Positions 25,062 to 33,398 of a DNA stretch of 40,111 bases are shown one piece after another (within the stretch, counting starts at the first letter, position 1; each line of letters starts with the position of its first letter). A program made the translations under genes and the position numbers. Under the pieces are notes generated by a model. The model was given only the letters and a program-made list of their open reading frames with translations, ran no database searches and was not told where the DNA came from. Origin of the DNA: DASPRG01 sp963796125 (GTDB lineage Bacteria > Nitrospirota > Thermodesulfovibrionia > Thermodesulfovibrionales > SM23-35); NCBI GenBank assembly GCA_963796125.1, contig CAWCKM010000021.1:1-40111 (forward strand), written 5' to 3'.

Positions 25062-26130
25062 GATTACAAAGAAGCTGTCTTTTCTTGATCGGTTTCTGAC
25101 CCTGTGGATATTTCTTGCCATGGCAGTAGGGGTTGTTTCCGGATATCTCTACCCTAAAATTACTGATTTCTGGAATATCTTTCAGGTAGGAACAACCAAT
25201 ATTCCCATAGCTATTGGATTAATCCTGATGATGTATCCGCCCCTTGCAAAGGTTCGTTATGAGGAACTGCCGAAGGTATTCAGCAATTACAAGATCCTCG
25301 CGATAAGCCTTATCCAGAACTGGATTGTCGGTCCCGTTGTCATGTTTTTTCTGGCGATCATCTTTCTCCATAATTACCCCGACTATATGATCGGTGTGAT
25401 TCTGGTGGGGCTGGCCCGCTGTATTGCAATGGTGCTCGTCTGGAATGACCTTGCCTGCGGCGATCCCGACTACGTTGCCGGTCTGGTTGCTTTTAACGCT
25501 CTGTTCCAGGTTCTTACCTATCCGATTTATGCCTGGATTTTTATCACAAAGATTCCACCCTTGCTCGGTCTGCACGGAGCGGTCGTGGACGTTACTATTG
25601 GAGAAATAGCGAAAAGTGTCTTCATATACCTTGGAATACCATTCCTCGGAGGGTTAATTACCCGTTTCACACTCGTCAAGGCCAGAGGTAAGCAGTGGTA
25701 TCATGAAAAATTCATACCGAAAATAAGCCCGATTACACTAATTGCACTCCTCTTTACCATTCTCGTAATGTTCTCTCTGAAAGGGGAGTACATCATCAAG
25801 CTTCCTTTGGATGTGGTAAGGATTGCCATTCCGCTGTTTATTTATTTTGTCTTTATGTTTCTCATCACCTTCTATATTGCTAAGAAAATAGGCGCTGACT
25901 ACCCGAAATCTGCCACCCTGAGTTTCACTGCCGCTTCGAATGATTTCGAGCTGGCCATCGCTGTTGCAGTAGCGGTTTTTGGAATTAATTCCGGTGCAGC
26001 CTTTGCAACTGTTATAGGTCCTCTTGTGGAGGTGCCTGTTTTAATCGGGCTGGTGAATGTGGCGCTTTATTTTCAGAGGAAATATTTTTCTGCAGAGTTC
26101 TGCAAGATTAAGGGAACTGAACCGTTATAA
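25054..26130 (+). CDS. acr3: Arsenite efflux transporter Acr3
   Basis: A 358-residue, ten-segment membrane carrier of the bile/arsenite/riboflavin transporter superfamily, exporting As(III). Family sequence is clear: FLDRFLTLWIFLAMAVGVVS, MMYPPLAKVRYEELPKVF, LARCIAMVLVWNDLACGDPD (conserved pore Cys) and FTAASNDFELAIAVAVAVFG (conserved Glu). The composition is slightly more GC-rich than its neighbours. It is translationally coupled to arsR and followed by the arsD-arsA pair. Confidence 0.96.
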   Translation: MAEITKKLSFLDRFLTLWIFLAMAVGVVSGYLYPKITDFWNIFQVGTTNIPIAIGLILMMYPPLAKVRYEELPKVFSNYKILAISLIQNWIVGPVVMFFLAIIFLHNYPDYMIGVILVGLARCIAMVLVWNDLACGDPDYVAGLVAFNALFQVLTYPIYAWIFITKIPPLLGLHGAVVDVTIGEIAKSVFIYLGIPFLGGLITRFTLVKARGKQWYHEKFIPKISPITLIALLFTILVMFSLKGEYIIKLPLDVVRIAIPLFIYFVFMFLITFYIAKKIGADYPKSATLSFTAASNDFELAIAVAVAVFGINSGAAFATVIGPLVEVPVLIGLVNVALYFQRKYFSAEFCKIKGTEPL

Positions 26131-26187
26131 AAGATTTAAAAAAGGAATCCTCTCTGAGATTCTTTCTTTATTTAAATGGAGGTAGTT

Positions 26188-26526
26188 ATGAGAATTGAAA
26201 TTTATGACCCGCCTATGTGCTGTTCAACAGGGCTTTGTGGGCCAACACTTGATCCAGTGCTTGTGAAGATGAATGATGCTCTGCTGGCATTGAAAAAGCA
26301 GGGCGTTGAAATTGAGCGGTTTAACCTTGCCCAGCAGCCAAAGGCATTTATGGTTAACAAAATAGTCACAGACTTGCTCCATAAAAATGGTAAACAGATA
26401 CTGCCGATTATTCTCGTGAATGAAGGCGTCTTCAGGACAGGTGAATATCCATCGTATGAGGAATTGTGCAAGGTATTGGGGATAGAACCTTTGAAACAAA
26501 AACCTATAACGTTTACTGTGAAATAA
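26188..26526 (+). CDS. arsD: Arsenite metallochaperone ArsD
   Basis: Carries As(III) to the ArsA ATPase. The 112-residue protein begins MRIEIYDPPMCCSTGLCGP; Cys11, Cys12 and Cys17 correspond to the E. coli ArsD triad 12/13/18. LPIILVNEGVFRTGEYPSYE is the conserved thioredoxin-fold C-terminal part. The ATG at 26188 is chosen because GGAGG lies 6 bases upstream and it gives the exact family N-terminus. It precedes arsA by 9 bases. Confidence 0.95.
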   Translation: MRIEIYDPPMCCSTGLCGPTLDPVLVKMNDALLALKKQGVEIERFNLAQQPKAFMVNKIVTDLLHKNGKQILPIILVNEGVFRTGEYPSYEELCKVLGIEPLKQKPITFTVK

Positions 26527-26535
26527 GGAGATATC

Positions 26536-28383
26536 TTGACAAAATACATATTCTTTTCAGGTAAGGGTGGTGTTGGCAAAACCACAATGGCTTCTGCTAC
26601 TGCTATTCACTATGCCACGGAAGGTAAAAAGACGCTGATTGTAACCACTGATCCTGCATCCAACCTCGCAGATGTATTCGAACATGCAATCGGGCATAAG
26701 ATTACACCTATCACGGGAATCAAAAATCTTTTCGCCATGGAAATAGACCCTGATGAAGCTACTAAAGAGTATAAGGAGGGAATAATCGGCCCTTACAGGG
26801 AAATAATGCCAGAGGATGTCATTGCTTCCCTCGAAGAAAATCTCAGCGGCCCCTGCACTACAGAGATGGCATCTTTTGACAGGTTCATAGACTTTATGGA
26901 AAGTGATGAATATGAGCTAATTGTATTCGATACCGCACCCACCGGGCACACTATAAGACTGCTCGAACTCCCTGTTGACTGGTCCAAACATATAGAGGAA
27001 TCCGCAAAAGGAAGCGGTCAGACCTGTCTTGGGCCTGTCCAGTCCATCCAGGATTCAAAAGACAAATACGACAGGGCAACTGCACTGCTCAAGGATCCTG
27101 GTAGGACAACATTCATATTTGTTATGAGACCCGAGGAACTTTCTCTCTATGAGACACTACGGGCATCGAAAGAGCTTGAAACCATCGGAATTAAATCCGG
27201 ACAGATAATCATAAACGGCATCCTGCCCGAAGAGGTGTGCGACATTGAATTCTTCAAAAGAAAATATGATTCCCAGCAAAAGATAATCAATGAAACGGAA
27301 AGGGCAATAGATAAGCCGAAACGTTACATGCTCTTAAGGGATAACGAGGTAAAAGGGGTTAATGCTTTAAGGGGCATAGCGGAAGAATTGTTTAATGGGA
27401 AAAAGTCCACTTCTCGCACAAGAGGTGAATTATCAGGACAGCCCGATTTTACTATTGAAAAGCCTGACATAGACTATTTCTTTCTCCCTGCAAAAGGGAC
27501 AAAAGCCATATTCTTTACAGGGAAAGGCGGGGTTGGAAAGACCACCATCGCCTGCGCTGCAGCGCTTTACATCTCACAAAAAGGTTTCAAAACACTCCTC
27601 GTAACAACAGACCCTGCGGCACATATCGGGGAGGTTCTTGATATGAAAGTTGGGAGCGAACCGACAAGGATTACTGATAACCTCTATGCAGTTATGATTG
27701 ACCAGGAAGCAGCATTCAAAGAGTACAAAGAAAAGTTACTGAGTGACGCACGAGGGAAATATTCCGAGGACATGCTTGCTGCAATGGGGGAGGAATTGAA
27801 CTCCCCATGCACAGAGGAGATGGCAGCATTCGATAGATTTGCGCAGTTTATAGAAAGCAGGGAATATGACGCTATTGTTTTTGATACAGCCCCTACAGGT
27901 CACACCCTAAGACTCCTTGATTTGCCTTTCGATTATGCCAAACAGGTTGAGATGATGGTCTCCGCAAGAGAGAGCGCTATAGTGAAGGAGACGGCACAGA
28001 ACAGGTTCAGCGAAATTATCAATACGCTGAGAGACAAAAGCCGCACTGTTTTCAGCCTTGTGCTTTATCCTGAATCTACACCGATAACGGAGTCCTATCG
28101 GGCTATGACTGATTTAAAGGAAGCAGGGATTGAAACACAGCTTGTAATTGCAAATATGGTTTTGTCTGAGGAGGTTTGCATAAATGACTTCTTCAAAAAG
28201 AGAAGGCAGATGCAGATGAAATACCTGAAAGACATTAAAGAGAGATTTAACCTTCCCGTGCTTCAATTTCCATTAATGCAGGATGAGATAAAGGGACTTG
28301 AACCATTAAACAACCTGGTAACTCTCTGGTCACGAACAACTGCTAATACAGAAAACGTTCAACTGATTACAAAGTTTAGTTAG
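26536..28383 (+). CDS. arsA: Arsenical pump-driving ATPase ArsA (tandem domains)
   Basis: A 615-residue protein with two homologous ATPase halves. P-loops GKGGVGKTT are at about residues 9 and 329; signature DTAPTGHTIRLLELP is at about 133 and DTAPTGHTLRLLDLP at about 449. Cysteines at about 107 (SGPCTTEM), 163 (GQTCLGP) and 424 (NSPCTEEM) match the three metalloid-binding cysteines of E. coli ArsA. It energises arsenite efflux, here presumably with Acr3 and the chaperone ArsD. The start is TTG with AAGGAGATATC upstream. Length is close to the usual 580-590. Confidence 0.96.
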   Translation: MTKYIFFSGKGGVGKTTMASATAIHYATEGKKTLIVTTDPASNLADVFEHAIGHKITPITGIKNLFAMEIDPDEATKEYKEGIIGPYREIMPEDVIASLEENLSGPCTTEMASFDRFIDFMESDEYELIVFDTAPTGHTIRLLELPVDWSKHIEESAKGSGQTCLGPVQSIQDSKDKYDRATALLKDPGRTTFIFVMRPEELSLYETLRASKELETIGIKSGQIIINGILPEEVCDIEFFKRKYDSQQKIINETERAIDKPKRYMLLRDNEVKGVNALRGIAEELFNGKKSTSRTRGELSGQPDFTIEKPDIDYFFLPAKGTKAIFFTGKGGVGKTTIACAAALYISQKGFKTLLVTTDPAAHIGEVLDMKVGSEPTRITDNLYAVMIDQEAAFKEYKEKLLSDARGKYSEDMLAAMGEELNSPCTEEMAAFDRFAQFIESREYDAIVFDTAPTGHTLRLLDLPFDYAKQVEMMVSARESAIVKETAQNRFSEIINTLRDKSRTVFSLVLYPESTPITESYRAMTDLKEAGIETQLVIANMVLSEEVCINDFFKKRRQMQMKYLKDIKERFNLPVLQFPLMQDEIKGLEPLNNLVTLWSRTTANTENVQLITKFS

Positions 28384-28618
28384 AGGTTTGATTGCAAATA
28401 AATTGCTTTCAAGTGCGACTATAGATTTGCTGAGAGCAAGGTTTTTTAGTAACAGGAATGACACAGAGTTCGTGCTGTAGTTAAGAGATCTGAAGGGTAC
28501 AAAATAAAGACGATCAATAAAATCTTATTGGTAGTAGTTGTAATTATGGCTACGATTACAGGAATGATATTTGGAGCGATTGTCTGAATAAAGAGCGATA
28601 CCGCAAGGAGGTTGAGAA
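28384..28618 (+). other. Gap between arsA and the arsF-like gene; possible tiny membrane peptide
   Basis: About 235 bases carry no standard gene. A short open stretch (about 28507-28587) would encode a single membrane helix (ILLVVVVIMATITGMIFGAI) ending in TGA, but no usual start codon with a ribosome site precedes it. A hydrophobic peptide or a decayed gene cannot be told apart. Confidence 0.3.
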
Positions 28619-29230
28619 TTGAAAATCAAAAAATTGCTTTCCGCTGTTCTCATGTTGTTCATACTTTTCAGCATTTCTTTCTTAGTCTATAAAGAATTTC
28701 TCCAAAAAAGTTATAGCAAGGGAAATACAGTTACAGAAGTCCAAAATAATAAAGAATCACAGAACTATGCTGCACCACCCCCAAAGCAATCAGCACAAGA
28801 TAAGAAGGTCAATACAGTAGATAAGGTAACTACAAAACCAGGAGAACCCGAAGAGGCATGTAACTTTCAAGGTGCATCATGTGATAGCAACAATAAAGTA
28901 ATCGCCTACTACTTTCACGGCACATCCAGATGCACAACGTGCCGCACGATAGAACGCTATTCTAAAGAAGCAATAGAGAGGTACTTTGCACAGGAACTAA
29001 AGAATGGAACACTTGAGTTCAAGCCTATAAATGTAGATGAGCCGGAAAACAGACATTATATTCAGGACTACCAGTTATATACAAGGTCTCTTGTTCTTGC
29101 ATTATACAAGGACGACAAACAACTGAAATGGAAGAATCTACCTGAAGTCTGGGCTTATGTGAAAGATAAGGAAAAATTTTATCAGTATGTAAAGGATGAA
29201 ACCGAAAGGTTTTTACAGGAAAAAGAATAA
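28619..29230 (+). CDS. arsF: ArsF-like protein (nitrophenyl-compound nitroreductase subunit family)
   Basis: A 203-residue exported or anchored protein: one N-terminal hydrophobic helix (AVLMLFILFSISFLVY), a linker of about 60 residues, then a thioredoxin-like domain with VIAYYFHGTSRCTTCRTIER and FKPINVDEPENRHYIQDYQL. The CTTC pair after FHG is the active-site-like motif of the ArsF family. In the characterised arsEFG locus of Shewanella, ArsE/ArsF support reduction of nitroaromatic arsenicals and ArsG exports the aminoaromatic products; that role is transferred here by family and gene order. The start is TTG with AAGGAGG about 11 bases upstream. It abuts the ArsG-like gene directly. Confidence 0.85.
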   Translation: MKIKKLLSAVLMLFILFSISFLVYKEFLQKSYSKGNTVTEVQNNKESQNYAAPPPKQSAQDKKVNTVDKVTTKPGEPEEACNFQGASCDSNNKVIAYYFHGTSRCTTCRTIERYSKEAIERYFAQELKNGTLEFKPINVDEPENRHYIQDYQLYTRSLVLALYKDDKQLKWKNLPEVWAYVKDKEKFYQYVKDETERFLQEKE

Positions 29231-29914
29231 ATGGAATTATTTTTTTTACTCACGGCTATATGGCTCGGAATACTGACTTCTATCAGTCCGTGTCCTCTGG
29301 CTACAAATATAGCAGCCATATCTTTTATTTCTCATCGCATTACTCGCAAAAATATCGTATTTTTGTCAGGGATTCTTTATACAGTCGGCAGAAGCATCAC
29401 ATATATCGTCATTGGGTTTCTCATAGTCGAAGCACTTGTGAATATCCCCGTACTTTCAGACTTTTTACAGAGGTATATCAATAAGATATTAGGAATAGTA
29501 TTAATTTTTGTGGGAATGGTCTTGCTGGATTTATTAAGAATAAATCTGCCTTCACTGTCTGTTACTGAAAAGACTGCAGAAAAGGTTCTCACCGGTGGGT
29601 TCTTAGGGTCATTATTCCTGGGGATGCTGTTTGCATTAGCATTCTGTCCGGTTTCGGCTGCTTTATTCTTTGGGGGTTTAATCCCCATAGCAATAAAGGC
29701 AAAATCTGGTTTTACTCTGCCGCTGATTTACGGAATAGGCACCGGTTTACCGGTTCTCTTGTTCGCAGTCTTGGTCTCTGCAGGAATAGGATATATAAGC
29801 AGCGTTTATAGCAGAGTGACTCAACTGGAATTTTATACAAAAAGAGTTACGGGAGTAATTTTAATTTTAGTTGGAATCTACTATGTATTGTCGTATGTTT
29901 TTGAAATATTTTAA
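29231..29914 (+). CDS. arsG: ArsG-like permease (CcdA/DsbD-type membrane protein)
   Basis: A 227-residue protein with six predicted membrane helices and the LysE/CcdA-superfamily repeats: LGILTSISPCPLATNIAAIS and FALAFCPVSAALFFGGLIP, each with a Cys-Pro at the start of a helix. Such proteins move electrons or, as ArsG, export trivalent aminobenzyl arsenicals. The position directly after arsF (stop TAA then ATG, no gap) supports ArsG. A general CcdA-like electron carrier feeding the ArsF thioredoxin domain is an alternative. Confidence 0.85.
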   Translation: MELFFLLTAIWLGILTSISPCPLATNIAAISFISHRITRKNIVFLSGILYTVGRSITYIVIGFLIVEALVNIPVLSDFLQRYINKILGIVLIFVGMVLLDLLRINLPSLSVTEKTAEKVLTGGFLGSLFLGMLFALAFCPVSAALFFGGLIPIAIKAKSGFTLPLIYGIGTGLPVLLFAVLVSAGIGYISSVYSRVTQLEFYTKRVTGVILILVGIYYVLSYVFEIF

Positions 29915-29999
29915 AAAACAGGAGGAAGGCATAGAAAGTCGGCAAGATATTTGCACATAATCTAAAAAATCTTTTAAAATAATTAAGGAGGATAAATAC

Positions 30000-30281
30000 A
30001 TGTGTGTTGGCATACCATCAAAGATAGTAAAAATTGAGGACTCTATGGCGCTTATAGAAGTCCTCGGTGCACAGAGGGAAGTAAGTCTTCTTCTTCTCGA
30101 CGAAGATGTCCAATTAGGAGACTATGTCATAGTCCATGCTGGTTTTGCTATTCGCAAGATTCAGGAAGAGGATGCTCATGTAAATCTCGGGCTCATGAAG
30201 ACAATGTTCGGGGTAGAAGATGAGGTTCCGCAATCCGTGATCCCGAAGAAAAAGAGAAGCAAGAAGTCACATCCTCATTAA
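30000..30281 (+). CDS. HypC/HupF-family protein, isolated from hydrogenase genes
   Basis: A 93-residue protein beginning MCVGIPSKIVKIEDSMALIE, the HypC N-terminus with the essential Cys2, then REVSLLLLDEDVQLGDYVIVH and HAGFAIRKIQEEDA, the conserved OB-fold end. HypC is the chaperone that carries Fe(CN)2CO during NiFe-hydrogenase maturation. No other hyp or hydrogenase gene is in the window. The tail KKKRSKKSHPH is an unusual basic extension. AAGGAGGA precedes the ATG. It lies inside the arsenic cluster, so it may serve a different metalloprotein, or be a passenger. Confidence 0.9.
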   Translation: MCVGIPSKIVKIEDSMALIEVLGAQREVSLLLLDEDVQLGDYVIVHAGFAIRKIQEEDAHVNLGLMKTMFGVEDEVPQSVIPKKKRSKKSHPH

Positions 30282-30369
30282 AAAGATGCGCGAGAGAGGG
30301 CATGGGCAAAGGCGCTTAAAAACAGGAATAGCGTAAAATTATGTTTAAGAAAATGCATGAGATGAGAAG

Positions 30370-30612
30370 GTGAAGATACAAGTGGCAGGGCCTGGTTGCA
30401 AGAAGTGCCATGACACGGAAAGGAACGTCCGTGAGGCATGTGCACAACTAAACCTCAACGCCGAAATCTTACATGTCTCCGATATGAGGGAAATTGCGAA
30501 ACTCTGTGTCCTTTTTACACCGGCAGTAATCGTGGACGGTAAAATGATTGTATCAGGGAAATTGCCTTCAGTAGAAGAACTTAAAAATTATTTTTCAAAA
30601 TTAAGTAAATAA
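30370..30612 (+). CDS. Small thioredoxin-like redox protein (CxxC)
   Basis: An 80-residue minimal thioredoxin fold: MKIQVAGPGCKKCHDTERNV with the CKKC active site, then the cis-Pro region LFTPAVIVDGKMIVSGKLPS. This is the redox-active disulfide protein 2 type, common next to permeases and ars genes. It could be the reductant for ArsC or the ArsE-like partner of ArsF; both are inference. Start GTG follows AGATGAGAAG. It is encoded 64 bases before the HesB-like selenoprotein gene. Confidence 0.9.
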   Translation: MKIQVAGPGCKKCHDTERNVREACAQLNLNAEILHVSDMREIAKLCVLFTPAVIVDGKMIVSGKLPSVEELKNYFSKLSK

Positions 30613-30676
30613 ATTTTATAATAAAAAGATGACTGACAATAAAGACATTTCTGATACTTAAAGGAGGAAAGAAAGA

Positions 30677-30991
30677 ATGTTAAATCTAACGGATTCTGCG
30701 GTTCTTAAGATGAAAGAAGTGCTCCAGCAGGCAAACCTTCCAGATCACGGTATAAGAATATTTATGTCACCCGGTGGCTGAAGACCATCTCTGGCTATGG
30801 GTGTAGCCCCTAATGCAGAAGATGGTGACGAAACACTCGAAAAAGACGGACTGAAGGTGTTTTTAGATAGAGAGGCAAACAAAATGCTGTTGGATGCAAC
30901 CATTGACTTTTCTAATAGCGAAGGATTTGCAATTAGCGGCATGAATCAAAGCGAATGCCAAAGTTCATGTCCAACCTCAGGCTGCCATTAA
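30677..30991 (+). CDS. HesB/IscA-like selenoprotein (in-frame UGA read as selenocysteine)
   Basis: ATG with AAGGAGG 9 bases upstream opens 34 codons ending IRIFMSPGG, then TGA at 30779-30781, then the same frame continues RPSLAMGVAPNAEDGDETLE, LKVFLDREANKML and IDFSNSEGFAISG to a TAA at 30989-30991 (104 residues). The TGA falls exactly where IscA/HesB proteins have their first conserved Cys (GGCSG; Cys35 in E. coli IscA), and homology runs unbroken on both sides without a frame change. A SECIS-type hairpin starts 2 bases after the TGA. HesB-like proteins are a known prokaryotic selenoprotein family. The C-terminus (ECQSSCPTSGCH) is cysteine-rich, perhaps the remaining cluster or metalloid ligands. 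Location between thioredoxin and arsC suggests a redox or arsenic role. No selA/B/C/D genes are in the window. Confidence 0.87.
30779..30826 (+). promoter_or_regulatory. Bacterial SECIS element following the UGA codon
   Basis: Just after TGA, ACCATCT (30784-30790) pairs perfectly with AGATGGT (30820-30826). Inside it GGCTA (30793-30797) pairs with TAGCC (30804-30808) around the loop TGGGTG. The apical loop starts 16 bases after the UGA and has G residues, within the spacing known for bacterial SelB-binding hairpins. The element is within the coding sequence, as is usual in bacteria. Confidence 0.8.
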
Positions 30992-31006
30992 ACCCTGACT
31001 GACATT

Positions 31007-31033
31007 GTGCACGGGGCATAAATCCCCGTGCAC
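31007..31033 (+). terminator. Strong hairpin after the HesB-like gene
   Basis: GTGCACGGGG and CCCCGTGCAC form a perfect 10-bp stem around CATAAAT, 15 bases after the stop. No T-run follows, so it may be a partial terminator or an mRNA-stabilising end between the selenoprotein gene and arsC. Confidence 0.5.
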
Positions 31034-31171
31034 TAAAACAGAATGCTTATAATAAACCCGATTAAAAGCAAAGGAACATCCATTATTTTTTCTGATGCCA
31101 TAATATTACTATCTTGCAGTACATCAACGGCATTATTTAAACTTTAACTTTAAGAATTTAACAGCTATTAA

Positions 31172-31591
31172 ATGAAAAAAGTGATGTTTTTATGTACCGC
31201 AAACTCCTGCAGGAGTCAGATGGCCGAGGGCTTCGCCAGGGAATTTGGCAAAGGGTTATTAGAAGTCCATAGCGCTGGTTTGTTTGCCGCCGGTGTCCAC
31301 AAAAGGGCAATTGCAGTCATGAAAGAAATCGGGATAGACATATCAAAACAGAAGTCAAAAGAGATAGATGAAGATTTGCTCAAACAAATGGATATTGTTA
31401 TAACACTCTGCGGAAATGCAGAGGATTCATGTCCCTGGACACCTCCCTATATAAAACGTATCCACTGGCCAATCAAAGACCCTGTAGGAACAATAGGGAC
31501 CGAAGAAGAGATCATGAATGAGTTCAGGCGTGCAAGAGATGAGATAAAGGAGAAGGTTCAGGAGTTGGTGAAAGAGATAAAGTATGCATGA
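31172..31591 (+). CDS. arsC: Thioredoxin-coupled arsenate reductase
   Basis: Reduces As(V) to As(III). This 139-residue low-molecular-weight-phosphatase-fold enzyme has the P-loop CTANSCRS (Cys8, Arg14), and Cys80 and Cys87 in LCGNAEDSCPW, matching the Cys10/82/89 triad of S. aureus ArsC that works with thioredoxin. GFAREFGKGLLEVHSAG and WPIKDPVGTIGTEEE are also typical. It is 180 bases downstream of the selenoprotein gene and may have its own promoter. The small thioredoxin at 30370 is a plausible reductant. Confidence 0.95.
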   Translation: MKKVMFLCTANSCRSQMAEGFAREFGKGLLEVHSAGLFAAGVHKRAIAVMKEIGIDISKQKSKEIDEDLLKQMDIVITLCGNAEDSCPWTPPYIKRIHWPIKDPVGTIGTEEEIMNEFRRARDEIKEKVQELVKEIKYA

Positions 31592-31653
31592 AACGCGACA
31601 TATGATGAAAAATATCAGGCATCACGCAGCATTTGTCATGCATCTGTTTTTTA

Positions 31654-33395
31654 CTAATCTGTATCAGTAAACCTGACGAGGGTACCTTTCCTGGCAGTTC
31701 CATATCTGAAGATCGTTATTCCTTTGCAGTTCTTTTCATACGCAAGCAGGAAGGCCTGGCTACATCTTCCTTCTTTGCCCTGTAGGGCATATTAATGGTC
31801 TTTGATACAGCATTATCCGTAAATTCCTGAAAGCATGCCTGCATCTCAATATGATCCTCAGGCTGGATTTCATGCGCTGTTTTAAAAAGATTTCTTATCT
31901 TCTTTGGAACTTCTTTTACCCCTCTTAAAGTCCCTTTCTCTATAACCTTTGCTTTTAATTCGTCATTATAGAAACCTCTCTTCTCAGCCATCTCAAAAAA
32001 GCAATCATTGATTTCTTTAAGCTCTGTATCCAGTATGAATCTCTTGTATGCGAGAGCAAAGAGGGGTTCAATGCCGCTTGAGCAATCTGCGATTATAGAA
32101 AGTGTTCCTGTTGGTGCAATCGTAGTGGTTGTCGCATTTCTCACCCTCGGCATGCCGGGTGCGTCATAAATGGAACCTTTAAAATTTGGGAAAACACCCC
32201 TTGCTTCAGCAAGTTCAGCAGACGCCTGCCGTGCCGTTTCCCTGATAAACTTCATCAAATCACGTGCGAGCCTGAAAGCCTTTTTACTGTTATAGGGAAT
32301 GCCAAGGAGTATCAACATATCTGCCCATCCCATAACTCCAAGACCTATCTTTCTATTACCCTTGTGCATCTTCTCGATTTCAGGCAGGGGATATTTGTTG
32401 ACGTCTATGGCATTATCGAGAAAACAAACAGATGTTTTTATATCAACGGCAAGATTCGTAAGATCAATATCTTCTTTCATCGACCGGAACGTAAAGGTCG
32501 AATCCTTCAATATTGTGTTCTTCACATACTTTGACAGGTTAAGAGATCCCAAAATACATGCCTCGTAAGGAAGCAGCGGTTGTTCGCCACAGGGGTTCGT
32601 AGATTCCATGGTTCCCATATGTGGTGTTGGATTTGCCCTGTTAATCCTGTCTATGAAAACAATACCCGGATCACCTGTCTCCCATGCGCTTTCAACAATG
32701 GCGTCAAAGACAACCTTTGCTCTTATCCTGCCTGCTGATGTCTTACTCCGTGGATTGATAAGTTCATACTCCTCATCTTTCTGAAGGGCATCCATGAATG
32801 CATCTGTCACTGCTACTGAAATGTTAAAGTTTGTCAGTTCCCCTTCTGATCGTTTGATCTTTATAAAATCAAGGATATCGGGATGGTCAATGCGCAGTAT
32901 CCCCATATTTGCACCTCTTCGCGCACCACCCTGTTTTATCACCTCTGTAGCCGTGTTATAAATCCTCATAAATGAAACAGGTCCGCTTGCCACCCCGCCT
33001 GTTGAGCGAACAATATCAGCCTTGGGCCTCAGTCTCGAAAACGAAAATCCTGTTCCTCCTCCACTCTGAAGTATCAGTGCAGCATTTTTTAAAGTATCAA
33101 ATATCGATTTCATTGAATCTTCGACAGGAAGCACAAAACATGCAGCAAGTTGCCCGATATCCTTTCCGGCATTCATAAGGGTAGGGGAATTGGGAAGGAA
33201 TTTAAGGTTTGACATTAAGCCATAAAATATTTCTTCCCTTTCCTGAGGGTGTCCTCCATAAAGACATTCTGCAGAGGCAACAGCTTTCGCAACTCTCCTG
33301 AACATCTCTTCAGGGGTTTCAGTGATTTTTCCTTCCTGATCTTTCAGCAGATACCTCTGTTGAAGGACTCTGAGGGCATTCTCAGTGAGGTTCAT
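31654..33395 (-). CDS. nrdJ: Adenosylcobalamin-dependent ribonucleotide reductase (class II), frameshift near the C-terminus
   Basis: Makes deoxyribonucleotides independently of oxygen. Motifs are FLPNSPTLMNAGKDIGQLAA with the redox Cys after it (ACFVLPVEDS), QSGGGTGFSFSRLRP, KQGGARRGANMGIL, ESTNPCGEQPLLPYEAC (thiyl-radical Cys) and TTTTIAPTGTLSIIADCSSG. In frame the protein stops at 31716 after KEDVARPSCL, but a one-base shift near 31768 restores AFLLAYEKNCKGITIFRYG and TARKGTLVRF, ending at 31654. This gives about 580 residues, a common length for compact NrdJ. The missing base is probably an error. It begins 3 bases after leuA on the same strand. Confidence 0.92.
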
Positions 33396-33398
33396 AAA

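Noticed and set aside
30643..30660. Tiny open frame (about 10 codons from about 30630) just before the HesB-like gene as a leader peptide
   Set aside because: No ribosome site and no regulatory codon run; chance occurrence is more likely.
30779..30781. HesB-like gene as a simple nonsense-mutated pseudogene
   Set aside because: The frame is continuous, the stop is UGA exactly at the conserved Cys, a SECIS-like hairpin follows at once, and the family is known to contain selenoproteins.
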